Assembly: GCA_019454045.1 (NCBI GenBank)
Contig: SKCR01036769.1
Location: 1 to 64,000, forward strand
DNA: 64,000 nt
Reading direction: 5' to 3'
Source of the DNA: Zanthoxylum bungeanum
Lineage: Eukaryota > Streptophyta > Magnoliopsida > Sapindales > Rutaceae
Below are positions 34,205 through 46,854 of the stretch, one piece after another (position 1 is the first letter of the stretch; each line of letters opens with the position of its first letter). A model generated the notes under the pieces. The model had not been told where the DNA came from, ran no database searches, and saw only the letters and a program-made list of their open reading frames with translations. A program made the position numbers and the translations under genes.

Positions 34205-34790
34205 GCGCATGGGCAAATCAAGTTGGATTAAAGGTCCTCCGTTTTGAGGATGAAAAGCCTAAGGGCTACCTTTGCCACAACGTTTTGCCGCGCCGAACGA
34301 ATTATGTTTGATTGAATGTAAGATATGTTTAATCAGACATACGGAGTTCCACATTATTGTCTCATTCATTTGTATGCATTGTAATATAATGCGCATGGGC
34401 TAACTAGGGTGGCTTAAAGGTCCTCTATTTGAGGGAAATGCCTGAAGGCTACCTTTACCACGATGTTTTACCGTTCCTTTTATTATGTTATTTACCCTTT
34501 GCATATCATTGCTTTATTTACGCATGCATTGCATTCTAATGCGCATGGGCTAACTAGGGTGGATTAAAGGTCCTCTATTCGAGCGAAATGCCTGAAGGCT
34601 ACCCTTACCACGATGTTTTGCCGCGTCTTTTATTATGTCATTTACCTTTTGCATATCATTGCTTTATTTAAGCATGTATTGAATTCTAGTGCGCATGGGC
34701 TAACTAGGGTGGATTAAAGGTCCTCTATTCGAGGGAAATGCCTAAAGGCTACCTTTACCATGATATTTTGCCGCGCCGGACGAATTGCAC
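34205..34790 (+). repeat. Tandem GCGCATGGGC module in the Tat-1 5' LTR
   Basis: Four copies starting at 34205, 34391, 34541 and 34691 (spacings 186, 150 and 150 bp), each with GGATTAAAGGTCCTCTATT and GCTACCTTTACCACGATGTT or close forms. The same module recurs in the 3' LTR (about 51350-51920) and in the Tat-2 LTR with a longer period. Confidence 0.9.
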
Positions 34791-34881
34791 TCGATTGAAT
34801 GTGAAATGTGTTCCATCAGACACACGAGGTCCTACATTATGTATTTGTTTATCCATGCATGTGTTTGTGTCATTTCAGATG

Positions 34882-35110
34882 CCATTTTGGCAATTCCGTT
34901 CGAACGCGTTTACGAACGCTACACGAACGTATACATTATGCCTCATTCCATTCGAACGCGTTTACGAACGCTACTCGAACGCGCATGTGTTTTATTTCAT
35001 CATGCATCAGGTCTTATCCCGTTCGAACGTGTTCTCGAACGCTATACGAACACGAACATTCTGTTTACCGTTCGAACACATTTTCAAACGCTACACGAAT
35101 GTACATACAG
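34882..35110 (+). repeat. TTCGAACG-type palindromic cluster in the Tat-1 5' LTR
   Basis: Repeated pairs of CGTTCGAACGCGTTTACGAA and CGCTACACGAACG-like sequences at about 34892, 34950, 35019 and 35070. A matching cluster is in the 3' LTR (about 52043-52262). CpG-rich and partly self-complementary. Confidence 0.8.
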
Positions 35111-35617
35111 TGAATATATTTCTTTTCATCACATTTCATGCATGTTTGCTTCTTTGGTAATTTCTTTTGCATTACATAATTAATCATATCATTTCATTAT
35201 TGACACTTTTACTGTTATCCTTTATGTATATTCCCGTATTTATCTACTTAATGTGTTCGTGAGATTGTGTGCTTGCCTTTATTTCACTTACTTCTATGCA
35301 TGTAAACTTAGATATGAGCTTTTCATCCATGTGAACTTAGAAATAAAATACTCTTGGAAATAAATGTTGCGTAGATTCGATTAAATTATTGCACAAATCA
35401 TTTCACTACAAGTGGCATAAGTAAGGGACCATTCCGAACCCAACAGTTTGAGGTATTCCCTTGCGAGGGGTAAATGCGGCCTTAAAATCATTTTCCCGAT
35501 TCACGCTGGGTGGCGACTCCATGTTATTTCTCCGGTTTAGTCCCCCACGGGCTACTCCGTACTCCCAACCGGGCCGTGAGCCCGGAACAGCATCGCCGAT
35601 TTCTGTGTCCTACAGTC

Positions 35618-35635
35618 TGGCGACTCCACAGGGGA
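35618..35635 (+). other. Primer-binding site (tRNA-Arg type) of Tat-1
   Basis: TGGCGACTCCACAGGGGA, three bases after the LTR end; nearly the canonical Tat/Ogre site. Confidence 0.92.
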
Positions 35636-36575
35636 TAGAGAATCGACCCCGAAATAATGTCTTGTAATGATTGTGATTTGTGCTTTAGTTAACCGTGTCT
35701 ATAGTGGGTTAAGAGGGGTTTAATCAAAGGCATTTTTAAGGCTAGGTGATGGTTTGGTGTCTTCCTTCATTCACTACCTTTCTATAAGGAAAAGCTGTGA
35801 AGGCACCTAGATAATCATTACCCGTAGCTCGTTGTGACAGACTAATTTGGAGGACTTGTTGTTTATTCCTGTCACCAATGCGATAAGAGCCTAAGAGGCT
35901 TGGGTATTTAAGAGAGTTCTCTCCACCCTCCCTCTGGGGAATCTACAATAAGAAATCCATTTGACAGTTAGTCACGTATCATAACTTGTTGGCACATACC
36001 GTAAGGTATAAAAAAGGTGCGCTCACTTGGTCGCTCGAACCCTTGAGTGGGGAGTCCTAGTTGTGGGCAATCCTTCACCGGTGAGAGCCTTTGTCTACAC
36101 TCCCATGATCCCACATGAGAAATGTAGTTGTATAATTAATAGAAATTGTCTCTTTATGCTTATGTTTAGGACCATCATCATTTGGATTCAGTTGGACTTT
36201 TTATCAAGAGATATGAACTTGTTGGGCCATTTAAACTGGGACGAGTTCGTGTCCTTTGATAATTGGGCCAAAAGCTTCTGAAAATACCGATGGGCCATTT
36301 TGTGTTTAGGCCTCTTATCATTTGAAGTTGTTTAGCCATGTTATTGCAAAAGTGTAAACCTGTTGGGCCTTTCCAACTGGGATAAGTTTGCACCGCGCAA
36401 TATATGATTGAATGCTTTAAAATGATAATGCCCCGACTTATATATTCCATACATCTCACGCATCTCATGCACCTTATGCATACACGCATCATGTTAACCC
36501 TTGTGTCTAAAAGCCATCATAGATACCCGTTGGGTTAGGGAAGAAGGAGAACTCGTCAAAAGACCGCCAGCAAAC
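35636..36575 (+). other. Tat-1 leader
   Basis: Non-coding leader between primer site and gag. The first 200 bp match the Tat-2 leader at 63756-64000. No extra upstream ORF of the Ogre type is seen. Confidence 0.75.
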
Positions 36576-36925
36576 ATGAATGAGTCAGTCAATGAGGGAT
36601 CCCGTCTGGATCAATTGGAGACCAAAGTAACCGAAATTACTGAGCAGTTGCAAATTCTGACCAATGTTGTGGCCAGCTTGACCGCACCCCGTATAGCCAA
36701 TAACATGAAGTTATACAACCAGAATGGAAAGACCATTGAGGAACCTTCAAGGACCAAGCCCACTCCCTCTAAGGTTGCCCCTATCAGAAACAGACGATTC
36801 TCCAATCTTGGTAGACTTTGTCAGAGGTATTTGAAGAGCTGAAAAGGTAAGGACTCCTAAATCCCTTAGAACCTAAACCACTTCCAAATCCTTTGCCACG
36901 CTACCTTAACCTGAACCTTTACTGT
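36576..36925 (+). pseudogene. Tat-1 gag, N-terminal remnant
   Basis: From the ATG at 36576 about 88 residues are open, with a coiled-coil-like LDQLETKVTEITEQLQ segment at about residues 11-26, as at the start of Tat/Ogre Gag. The frame ends at 36842; a second frame carries a further Gag-like stretch (LSEVFEELKR) with a stop. The sequence is cut at 36929 by Copia-2. Confidence 0.65.
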
Positions 36926-36928
36926 TAC

Positions 36929-38950
36929 TGTTGGACAATTATGACCCATAGCGTCACTATTTGTACAGATCATTGTGTTGTTGTACAAATTAACTATGTG
37001 ACAAAAGAGATTGCACTCTTATCATTTACGATTAGATCACCTAGATGTATAAATGATGAGAGGTCCTTGTGATTTGTTCCTGGACAGAGAATGATATGAG
37101 ACAATATCAGTCCGCGAAGGATAAATCATTAAATATCCCTAGTCAGAGTATTATCGAGATTGGACATCGATAAATACGTAAAAGACTAGTATTGTACTTG
37201 TGCGCGTTGTGAGGGCACAACGACATAGTTCTCATATATTAGGGTATAGGATACTCATGCAAGTGTAATATGATGTTGTGTTTTACCGATGGTATGGGAA
37301 ACAGCTTCGCTCTGGATAGACCCCCTCGAAATTCCATTGGTAGTATGACTATGTGTTTATGGAAGTTTGGTCTTAACCTGAGACTTGCATCGCTAATACT
37401 TGCGACAATCAATATACTTTGGTTGCGGTCGTCCAAGGCTTTAACAGGTTCTGTGTACGCCAATACTTGGTATATTGAGAATCGTAGTGTGTTGGGTGTG
37501 ATGTCAAGACGGAAGTGTCACTCCAGTCATATGGAGATGATGGTCACGTAGGATACGGTACTAGTACTCTTAAATGCTGCAGCTATCGGGATAAAATGAC
37601 AAGGTCAGGTTTATCTGATTATAGAGACTAGTCACCAGACATCCGACATGTGCTTCGTACGGGGCAGACACAATTCCAGCCCCAGGCCTAGCACGTGATC
37701 ATTCGATACTGGACAGAAATACGCAATACTACGTATACTACGCCTGATATAGATCCTTTATTCCTGTAAGGATATTTCCGGAAAATTGGGTAGGCATGGC
37801 ACTTTGCTAGAGTCCAACCTTGTCTTGTAAATCGGTATAAATATAGTACGAGGTACTTACGTGTTCGGATAGTCCGACAACCGAATTTACTGCCAACATA
37901 TCCGGGGATCTCATGGGTCGCTTCCCAAAGATTCACCGATGACGTATAACTTGCACTCTTAATTAATCTGGGATTAATTAGTAGAGAGAGAAAATTATCT
38001 GGGATTAATTGCGGAGATATTTTATCTGGGATAAAATATCATAAAAGAGAGATAATGGTTAATTTGGAATTAATCGAGAAATTAATATATTTGATATATT
38101 AAATGAAATTGGATTTCGACGCGGAATTAAAATTAGATTTTAATTCGGGCGAACGAATTAATTTAGAATTAATTCGTTAGCGATGTGAATAGTGATTTCA
38201 CTAGGCGTAATCATTTAATTACGACGCAACAGAAAATTCGTTAATTTGGAATTAGCGAACCCGAGCCCGAAATTATTTACGAGCGCATTCGAATTTCGAA
38301 TTCGAGTGCGGCACGCAAGTCAAATCAAGCGTCAAATCGCTAGTCACATCAAGCGTCAAATCATGTCACTTTGAGTGATGTGACATTTGATTGATTGATG
38401 TGATTGATTGATTGATTGATGGTAGTTGTTGGAGTTGTTGGAAGGCTTTTTCATTTGACTTTTTGTAAGCCAAAAATGTGGTGATTCACTTATTTATTTT
38501 TGGAAAATATGTAAGTGTTTGTTTTACACTTTTCCAACTAATTTCAACACAATCTCTCCTTCTCTCTTTCTCTCTAACACACACGCCCAAGGGGTGATAA
38601 AGCTTACTGGTTTCTTCCAAACCGTGAGCAGTGGGAAGCAATGAGTGTGGATTTTATGGCAAAATCACAAGTGCTAGCACACTTATGAGACATGAGAAGG
38701 TGATAGGGAAGTCCACCCATGAGCCGGGAACCATTCGACGAAGCTTGGAGCTTGACGAAGGACCAAAATCGAGGCCAAACCAGTGAGCACTCACAGCTCA
38801 CTGCCGAATGGAACAGAAGGCAGAATCTGAAATTTTTGTTGCCTCCGCGTCGCTGAACCGATCGATGTGAGTATTCCGCAACTTCTTCGATTTATATTCG
38901 CACATGATTCATGCTTATTATTGATCTTGGGACCTTAATAGAAACCAACA
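36929..38950 (+). repeat. Copia-2 5' LTR
   Basis: 2022 bp, starting TGTTGGACAA and ending GAAACCAACA. A GATT microsatellite lies at about 38384-38422. It diverges more from the Copia-1 LTRs than those do from each other, mainly in the last 500 bp. Confidence 0.93.
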
Positions 38951-41289
38951 ATGGCATCTAGAGCAAGGTTTGAGCATGAAACCTTTAGGGCTTAAAATTT
39001 GGGTAATTTGTATTTAAGCATGATTTTGTGAAATTGGATGAATGAGTATGCTTAAAACATGTTGAATTGAAGGTTGATTGGATCAATTTCATGAAATTGG
39101 ATTGGATCAATTTTTCCCCCCAAATTTGGTGTTGGCCGAGAGGTTTGAAGCCCTAATGGTCTTAGTGATTTTTGATTTTTGATCATTGGATGACTTGAAT
39201 CAATTGGAAATGTGGATTTAATGTTAATTTGGATTTGATTGGATTGAATTCGGAATTGATATAAAATTCCTTGTAATTGCCGAGAGTTATATGCATGTAT
39301 TGGGTTTGATTTTAATCAAAATGTGTTGGACATGTGATGATGAAAATGAACATGATTAATTGGGCTAATTGGTGTTTTGGAAATATTGAATTGGTTAATT
39401 AGTTGTGTAATACACTTAAGTGTAATTAAATTGGAAATTGGATTTTGTGATTTAATTATATTTGGGCCTTAAAATTGGATTTGAGCTTTTAAAGTTGTTA
39501 ATGGGCTTATTGGGATTTTTTGTACAAAGTTGGGTTAAGGCAAATTGGATTGGATCCAATTGGCCCCAAAACCGCTTCCATAAAGCCCAAATGCGACTTA
39601 ATGGACCTTTAAAGTTTAATTGGGCCTAATGGGCCAAGATTGATTTCTAGGCTTATGGGGTAACTCCCGGATTGGACTTTGGTTATTCGGTTTGACCCGA
39701 GTTGACCAAAAGTCCACGCCTTAAGAAATTAATAAAAAGCCCATTGGACTTTAATTAAATTAATGTTGGACGTTAATCGGGCTTTGAGACCCGTAACGAT
39801 TAAATTTGGAATTTAAGTCGTAAAGGTTTATTAATAAAGTGTAAGGTTTAATTTGGAATTAAATATGTGAATTAGAATTGAATGCATATTAAATTGGATT
39901 TAATGATGTAGTTTAATTTAATTCGAGAATATGTACTTTGGATACTTATTCGCAAAAACGAGTTTGACTCGCGCAATATCAAATCGTTCTTTGAACATTG
40001 GATGATCACTAATTATCAGATTAATTAATTTGATTAGATTGATTGATAACATGCTTGTGTGAATACATGGTTGCGATGCATGAATAATGTATATCGGATG
40101 GATATTAGATGGGTGGGATAATTTTAGAATTGTTGTAATAAATTTGATTTATTAATTGGACCTGCGTGTCCAGCCTTATTACCTCTCATTTCTTTCTATT
40201 CTCTTCTCACCTATTCCCCTCAATGTAAATGAGGATTCTTTAGAAGTGTAGTGTAACGGGTAGAAGTAATACATGTGCTAGCGGGAGAGAGAAAGAGAGA
40301 GATTTGATCTAGGATCATTGTGTAAAGTATCCATCCGCATATCATTATTATTTGTTTATACGCGCTTATTATGTATTTAGAATGCATGTTTAAGGGTGTA
40401 TGATGATGAGACCTTAACAAAGATAATAAATTGGTTGCCAATTTGCACGCGAAAAACCCTCAAACAATATTAAGCGTTTTTCCTTCCATTGAGTGATTCT
40501 TACTCAAGATCTAAGACGGCATTGGTTTGTTGGCCAAAGTCAAGGCCTTTGTCCGTCGAGGATGTGTTTGAATCACGAGAGATTTGTTCCATATTGGTGT
40601 CTTGTCCAAGTTGTGGTTTGTTGGCCAAAGTCAAGACCACTTCTTGTCAATCGACATTGATTACGAAGCTTTCCTTGATCAATGGGTCGCGCTTAACTCG
40701 GATCACTAAGTTTGTTGTGCCAAAGCCAAGGCTTAGTTGATTCAGAGGAAAAAGGTTAGGTAATACATTGGATGTATTGGCATATATAAGATATATGTTT
40801 CGGACTTGGATGTCCCCCTACCGGATCTAGGAATTGGATTGGATCCAATCGATCTTAGAGATCTACCTAGTTAATTATCATACAATTGTTGGCCAAAGTC
40901 AAGATTGTGTGATATTTAACGGGATCCTAGCCCACTAGGAAACACGGTTTCCCGAGTACTCGACAGAGGGTTAGAGGCTCGCCGAAAAATAGTGGGAGGC
41001 AAGAATTGAATTTGCAATACCCGTTCAATTACTCGCCATACGCGCTCAAACAAATATCATTCGTCGTAATCAATTAAATGTTAGTTGGACTAATATTTAA
41101 ATAGTTGGACTATATATTCAAACTATTCATTTATAGTTGATTTTATAATTGAATTATAGTAATCAATATAATTGATTTTAATTTATTAAATTATAGTTGA
41201 TTAAATAGTTGGACTATTGTAATCATTATAATACATAGTACCTAAATCGTTGATTAAATAGTTGGACTATTAAAATCAAGATAAATTGA
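38951..41289 (+). other. Copia-2 primer site and leader
   Basis: TGGCATCTAGAGC at 38952-38964 is a diverged initiator-Met primer site. The leader is collinear with Copia-1 and keeps the stop-free segment without ATG (40489-40740), the TTGGCCAAAGTCAAG copies (about 40529, 40620 and 40889) and the AGTTGGACTAT block before gag. Confidence 0.78.
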
Positions 41290-44200
41290 AAGATTGACAT
41301 TTAAAACATAATCCTAGGGAAAATGTATTTAAATGGTTTAATTTTCAAAATTGGGAATAAATTTCAGGATGGTCCTGGAAAAATAATAAGTTACTTATTT
41401 GATAAAATAACATATTATGCCTAAGCCCGGAGTTAAGCAAATAGTGGAGCATAATCTTTGGAAGATTTATGTGATTATAACTTTAGTGCTTAATCCATTA
41501 AGCTTGTCGCAGTGAAATCCTTATTTTCTGAATCAGAACTAAGGATTAGATCCTTAAAGTATGATAAAGAAATTGAAGGATCTTCATAAATCTATCTTTA
41601 GATTTTAGAAGTACTAAATTGCAATAGTAAACTCTTGGAGAATTAATGACTATTCTCAAGGAGACAAAGTCAAACTTTGCAATTAGGCAAGTAGCGCAAG
41701 GCGCACCTTACTTCGATATTCTAGAAGGCCAAGGCTTGGCCAAAGGCTTCTTGAGTGTTGAAAAGGGCAAAGGTAAAATCATTATAATCTTCTAGGAAGA
41801 TAAATGACATATCCTAAAATGTCTGCCTAAATTGTGGCAAACGGGATCGCGTAAGCGTGATTGCCGTTTGAACAAAGCAGACATGAAGGAATTGAAGACG
41901 AGCGAGGCTTTGACTTCAAAGATGATTGTCATAAATATATTCACTACTAGTATTAAAATTGGATTTTAGATACTTAGTGTGATATATATGTATTGATGTT
42001 CAGAATCTGTTTTGAACAGGATACTGACTTCAATCGAGATTAATCTACGATTTGGAAACGGGACGAAAGTCGCTGTTTTAACCGTAGATACCTATTTTAG
42101 GAACTACCCTCGGGTGTGTACCTAAATTAGGAAACTGTTATAATGTAACTAGTTTGACTAGATACATTATCTTCATATCAGTGTTTAACCCGCTGCGGGT
42201 GAACCCTTATATTTTAGAACACTAAAGTGTTTCATCATATAAAGATGATATTGAGATAAACACATTAGAGGTGAATAACATAATTTATATTTTGAATATA
42301 AATAAATCTCGAATATATAACATGACAAACAAATAGCTCAAACTGATTTGATCAGAAGAAACTAATTGTGGCATTGTTGTATGTGACACAATTAAACAAG
42401 ACTCATATATCCACTCTTTCGGAGAGTGGGTACTAGGACACATTTGATTCCAATCAAATAAAGTATACGAATCTAGTTTATTGGGCAAAGAGCCTAAAAC
42501 ACTATTTACTTGGTAAAAGTGTAAATGCCACTGATCTGTTAGCCCTAGTTCATAGTGAAGCAAGTGGGACCATGTCTAGCTAGGCTAGATGTGGATATGA
42601 ATATTTCGTGACCTTACGGATGTGGCATCGCGTTATGGTTGTGTGTTTCTTTTAAAGAACACAAATCAGAAACTTTTAAGTTTCGACACGAAATAAACAA
42701 ACAGATCGGCTAAAGTATTAAACCGTCACGGTAAGACCGTAATCGAAAATACTTAAGCAATAAGTTTCTAATATACTTGAAAGAGTATAGTATTCTTTCA
42801 AAGAGGACTCCTCCCGGAACACGTCAGTTTGACGGTGTGTCCGTACTGAGTAACCGAATTTTGTTGGACATGATAAGGTTAATCATGAGTCGCTCTGAGC
42901 TACCATTTCCTTCAACGGATAAGTATTAACAGTGCAGAACTTATTTAGATTAAGGTTCCATAATAATCTGTTTGAAAGATTTCATATTAGATATGAACAT
43001 GAAAGAAACTGGGTTTCACATTCCTGAAAATTTGGGAATGCAAGGCATGCGTTTGGATGATACCAAACTAAAACCCAAATAGGATAAGTGCCAATTGTAG
43101 GTTATCCTAGGGATACCAAAGTATAGTACTTATACAACTCACATGAGAACAATTAGATTGTTGCTCACAATGCGGTTTTTCCTAAGAAGAATACCGATAT
43201 GCAGTGGTAAGTGGGAGGATAGTAAAACTCGATGAAAATCGGAGTAATATATGTTCAACGTACTGAATCATAATGGAACATAAATAGTTTATCAAGGATG
43301 GTAACTATTACTAGTAACCTTCGAATACACAAGAACCGCGTACGTCGGAGAGAGTTAGAAAACAACCTGGGGTATGGGTTTCTGATCTCACCTCATAAAG
43401 ATGTCTATCTTATTGAGGAATACCAACTGACTACGTATGAGGAAGTGATACAAGGTATCGACTCCCTATTATGGAAAAGTGCCATGAGTCCGAAATGGAT
43501 TCCATGTATATAAACTTAGTTTAGACACTAATTGATGTACCGCAAGGCATTGTGCCTACTGGTACTTTATAAGTCTTCAAGGAAGACATACATGGAAGGC
43601 AACATACCAACGTATAAAGCTAGGCTTTTAGCGGAAAAGTATCATTATCAACATTATGTTGATTACGATTCAACCTTTTAACTGTTGCCACGGTAAATCC
43701 ATTTGGATAATGCTTGCTAAAGCTGCATGTTTCATTTATGAAATATGACAGCTGAACGGGAAAATCGCTTTCCTGAAAAGGAAACCTTTTGGAGGATGTT
43801 TACAACATCATGTCGGTTTTTCGTCGTACAAAACTAGCAAACGAGGTTTGCAGGTTATTCGATCCATGTTTGGATTGAAGCAAACATAGGTTCTTGGAAT
43901 TATCGTTTTGATGTAATCATAATAGTTTATGATTTAATTCAAAATGAAAAAGGATTCTTGTGTATATAAGAGGGTTAGTGGGAGCGCACTGAAAGTAGCT
44001 GTCCTATAAATAATGATAATATGTCATTTCTTGAAAATGATATTCCTATAATAACTATCGGTGAAAGCTTGGCTTTCGAGAAAACTCTCCGAGAACTCGT
44101 ATATTGAAAAATGTACGCGACCTGGTGTCTCATACGCTTTGAGCATATGGATTCACAAACAGGCCAATCCGAGTGATAGTCATTGGATTGATGTTAAGAA

Positions 44201-44720
44201 CATCCGTTAGTATCTTAGAGAACTAAGGATGCTGTCTTAGTCTGTGGAGAAGGAGAACTTGAAGTGACTGGGATCACTGCTGCAAGTTTCCTAAACCGAT
44301 AAAACGACTATAAGTCGCAAACGGTACTACAAAGTTTGAATAACGGAACAGTGAGCTGGAAATCTTCCAAGCAAGATACTGTTACCGAATAAACAACAAA
44401 TGCGAGTTAATTGCTGCAGCTGAGGCGGCAATAGAAGCCATTTGGATCGATAACAAATCTAATTAGATTAGATATAATTCTGTTAGTAGCTGAGCTAGGC
44501 ATCAGCACAGGCTAAAGAATTAATGGTCTCATCAAAGATCCAGATAAATACTTTGACTATTCATCTGATTCGTTCGGATCATACATCGTGGCGATGAGAT
44601 GATCGAATAAATCGCATCAGATGATAATCATACAAATCCGCTGGCGAAAGCATTTTCTTAGCAGCTTGAGCCAACCGTACATAGTTCGGGTGTAAGACAC
44701 TCAAGTGACTGGCTATAGGC
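41290..44720 (+). pseudogene. Copia-2 gag-pol remnants
   Basis: Collinear with Copia-1 8645-11980 and shares most of its indels and stops. A zinc-knuckle remnant, missing in Copia-1, is still visible near 41825-41870. The longest readable part is 43298-43513, an RT-proximal stretch (GYGFLISPHKDVYLIEE) typical of Copia pol. RT traces follow to about 43990 and RNase H traces to about 44640. No working frame. Confidence 0.85.
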
Positions 44721-44722
44721 CA

Positions 44723-44732
44723 AGTGGGAGAT
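44723..44732 (+). other. Polypurine tract of Copia-2
   Basis: AGTGGGAGAT directly precedes the right LTR, as in Copia-1. Confidence 0.85.
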
Positions 44733-46854
44733 TGCTGGACAATTATGACCCATAGCGTCACTATTTGTATAAATCATTGTGTTGTTGTACAAATTAACTA
44801 TATGACAAAGGCGATTGCACTCTTATCATTTGTGATTAGATCACCTAGATGTATAAATGATGAGAGGTCCTTGTGATTTGTTCCTGGACGGAGAATGATA
44901 TGAGACAGTATCAGTCCACGAAGGATAAATCATTAAATATCCCTAGTCAGAGTATTATCGAGAATGGACATCGATAAATACGTAAAAGACTAGTATTGCA
45001 CTTGTGCGCGTTGTGAGGGCACAACGGCATAGTTCTCATATATTTGGGATAAGATACTCATGCAAGTGTAATAGGAGGTTGTGTTTTACCAATGGTACGG
45101 GAAACAGCTTCGCTCTGGATAGACCCCCTCGGAATTCCATTGGTAGTATGACTATGTGTCTATGGAAGTCCGAAATCAGGGTAGGTGTATTTGGTCTTAA
45201 CCTGAGACTTGCACCGCTAATACCTGCGACAATCAATTATACTTTGGTTGCGTTCGTCCAGGGCTTTAACAGGTTCTGTGTACGCCACTACTGGGTATAT
45301 TGAGAATCGTAGTGTGTTGGGTGTGATGTCAAGACGGAAGTGTCACTCCAGTTATATGGAGATGATGGTCACGTAGGATACGGTACTAGTACTCTTAAAT
45401 GCTGCAGCTATCGGGATAAAATGACAAGGTCAGGTTTATCCGATTATAGAGACTAGTCACTAGACATCTGACATGTGCTTCGTATGAGGCAAACACAATT
45501 CCAGCCCCAGGCCTAGCACGTGATCATTCGATACTGGACAGAAATACACAATACTACGTATATTACGCCTGATATAGATCCTTTATTTCTGTAAGGATAT
45601 TTCCGGAAAATTGGGTAGGCATGGCGCTTTGCTAGAGGCCAACCTTGTCTTGTAAATCGGTATAAACATAGTACGAGGTACTTACCTGTTCGGATAGTCC
45701 GACGACCGAATTTACTGCCAACATATCCGGGGATCTCATGGGTTGCTTCCCAAAGATTCACCGATGACGTATAAATCGCACTCTTAATTAATCTGGGATT
45801 AATTAGTAGAGAGAGAAAATTAATCTGGGATTAATTGCGGAGATATTTTATCTAGGATAAAATATCATAAAAGAGAGATAACGGTTAATTTGGAATTAAT
45901 CGAGAAATTAATATATTTGATATATTAAATGAAATTGGATTTCGACGCGGAATTAAAATTAGATTTTAATTCGGGCGAATGAATTAATTTAGAATTAATT
46001 CGTTAGCGACGTGTATAGTGATTTCGCTAGGCGTAATAATTTAATTACGACGCAACGGGAAATTCGTTAATTTGGCATTAGCGAACCCGAGCCCGAGATT
46101 ATTTGCGAGTGCATTCGCAATTCGAATTCGAGTGTGGCACACAACTCAAATCAAGCGTCAAATCGCTAGTCACATCAAGTGTCAAATCATGTCACTTTGA
46201 GTGATGTGACACTTGATTGATTGATGTGATTGATTGATTGATGGTAGTTGTTGGAGTTATTGGAAGGCTTTTCCATTTGACTTTTTGGAAGCCAAAAATG
46301 TGGTAATTCACTTATTTATTTTTGGAAAATATATAAGTGTTTGTTTTACACTTTTCCAACTAATTTCAACACAATCTCTCATTCTCTCTTTCTCTCTAAC
46401 ATACAAGCCCAATGGGCTGATAAAGCTTACTGGTTTGGGGCGAGGCCCACATCAGTATCAGTTTGGGGCGAGGCCCACAATAGTATCAGTTTGGAAGGCT
46501 TTAATTACCTTGTACCATTTTTTGAAAAGTGGATTTTGGTATTTGTTTTTGAAAATCAAAAACCAAACACAACTCATTTTCTTCCTCTCTCTCAAAGGTG
46601 ATAGGGAAACCAACTTTTGAGCATGGAATCCATTCACAAAGCTTTGAGCTTGAAGATCATTTCCATGGAGGTTGACCGAAATACAAGGAACACAAATTGG
46701 AGGCATGGCCGAGAGCTTCAAGGATGATGCAATTTTTTGTGTTCTTCGCATCGCAAATCCGTTCATTGTAAGTATGATTCCGCCATACTTCTTTATTGTA
46801 TTCATATTATTTTCATTGCTTGAATGATCTTGGGACTATATTAGAATCCCAACA
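44733..46854 (+). repeat. Copia-2 right LTR, patchwork
   Basis: From 44733 to about 46436 it matches the left LTR. Then come about 55 bp of Tat-1-type minisatellite (46437-46491), followed by the last 360 bp of a different LTR variant that restarts at a TTGGAAGGCT point further upstream in LTR coordinates and ends CCCAACA. It is therefore two LTR pieces joined through filler DNA. Confidence 0.88.
46433..46494 (+). repeat. Minisatellite filler inside the Copia-2 right LTR
   Basis: About two units of the 28-bp GAGGCCCACATCAGTATCAG repeat, whose main array is at 47905-49440. GTTT and TTGG microhomologies are visible at its two edges. Confidence 0.85.

Larger units (their letters stand above)
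32435..35614 (+). repeat. Tat-1 5' LTR
   Basis: 3180 bp, starting TATAGGCACTG (the terminal TG has become TA) and ending GTGTCCTACA. It has a long pyrimidine/CA-rich centre (32940-33560), a 150-bp tandem module and a TTCGAACG cluster. The apparent short frames inside are not genes. Confidence 0.93.
36929..46854 (+). mobile_element. Copia-2: second large-LTR Copia, flanks not duplicated
   Basis: Same family as Copia-1. The left LTR (36929-38950), primer site, long leader and decayed gag-pol are all collinear with Copia-1. The right LTR starts at 44733 but is a patchwork. Flanks are GTTAC on the left and TGAGG on the right, so there is no target duplication. The left flank is Tat-1 gag and the right flank is the Tat-1 minisatellite, with all of Tat-1 pol missing between them. 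Confidence 0.9.

Noticed and set aside
34738..35183. Overlapping frames of 101-140 codons in the Tat-1 LTR
   Set aside because: They span the tandem module and the CpG-rich palindromes in several frames and are not matched by an equally intact frame in the 3' LTR.
36027..36281. Possible extra ORF upstream of gag as in Ogre elements
   Set aside because: Short, without recognisable domain, and not kept as a longer frame; treated as leader.
46341..46620. 128- and 86-codon frames across the Copia-2 right LTR
   Set aside because: They cross the patchwork LTR junction and owe their length to the inserted minisatellite units.
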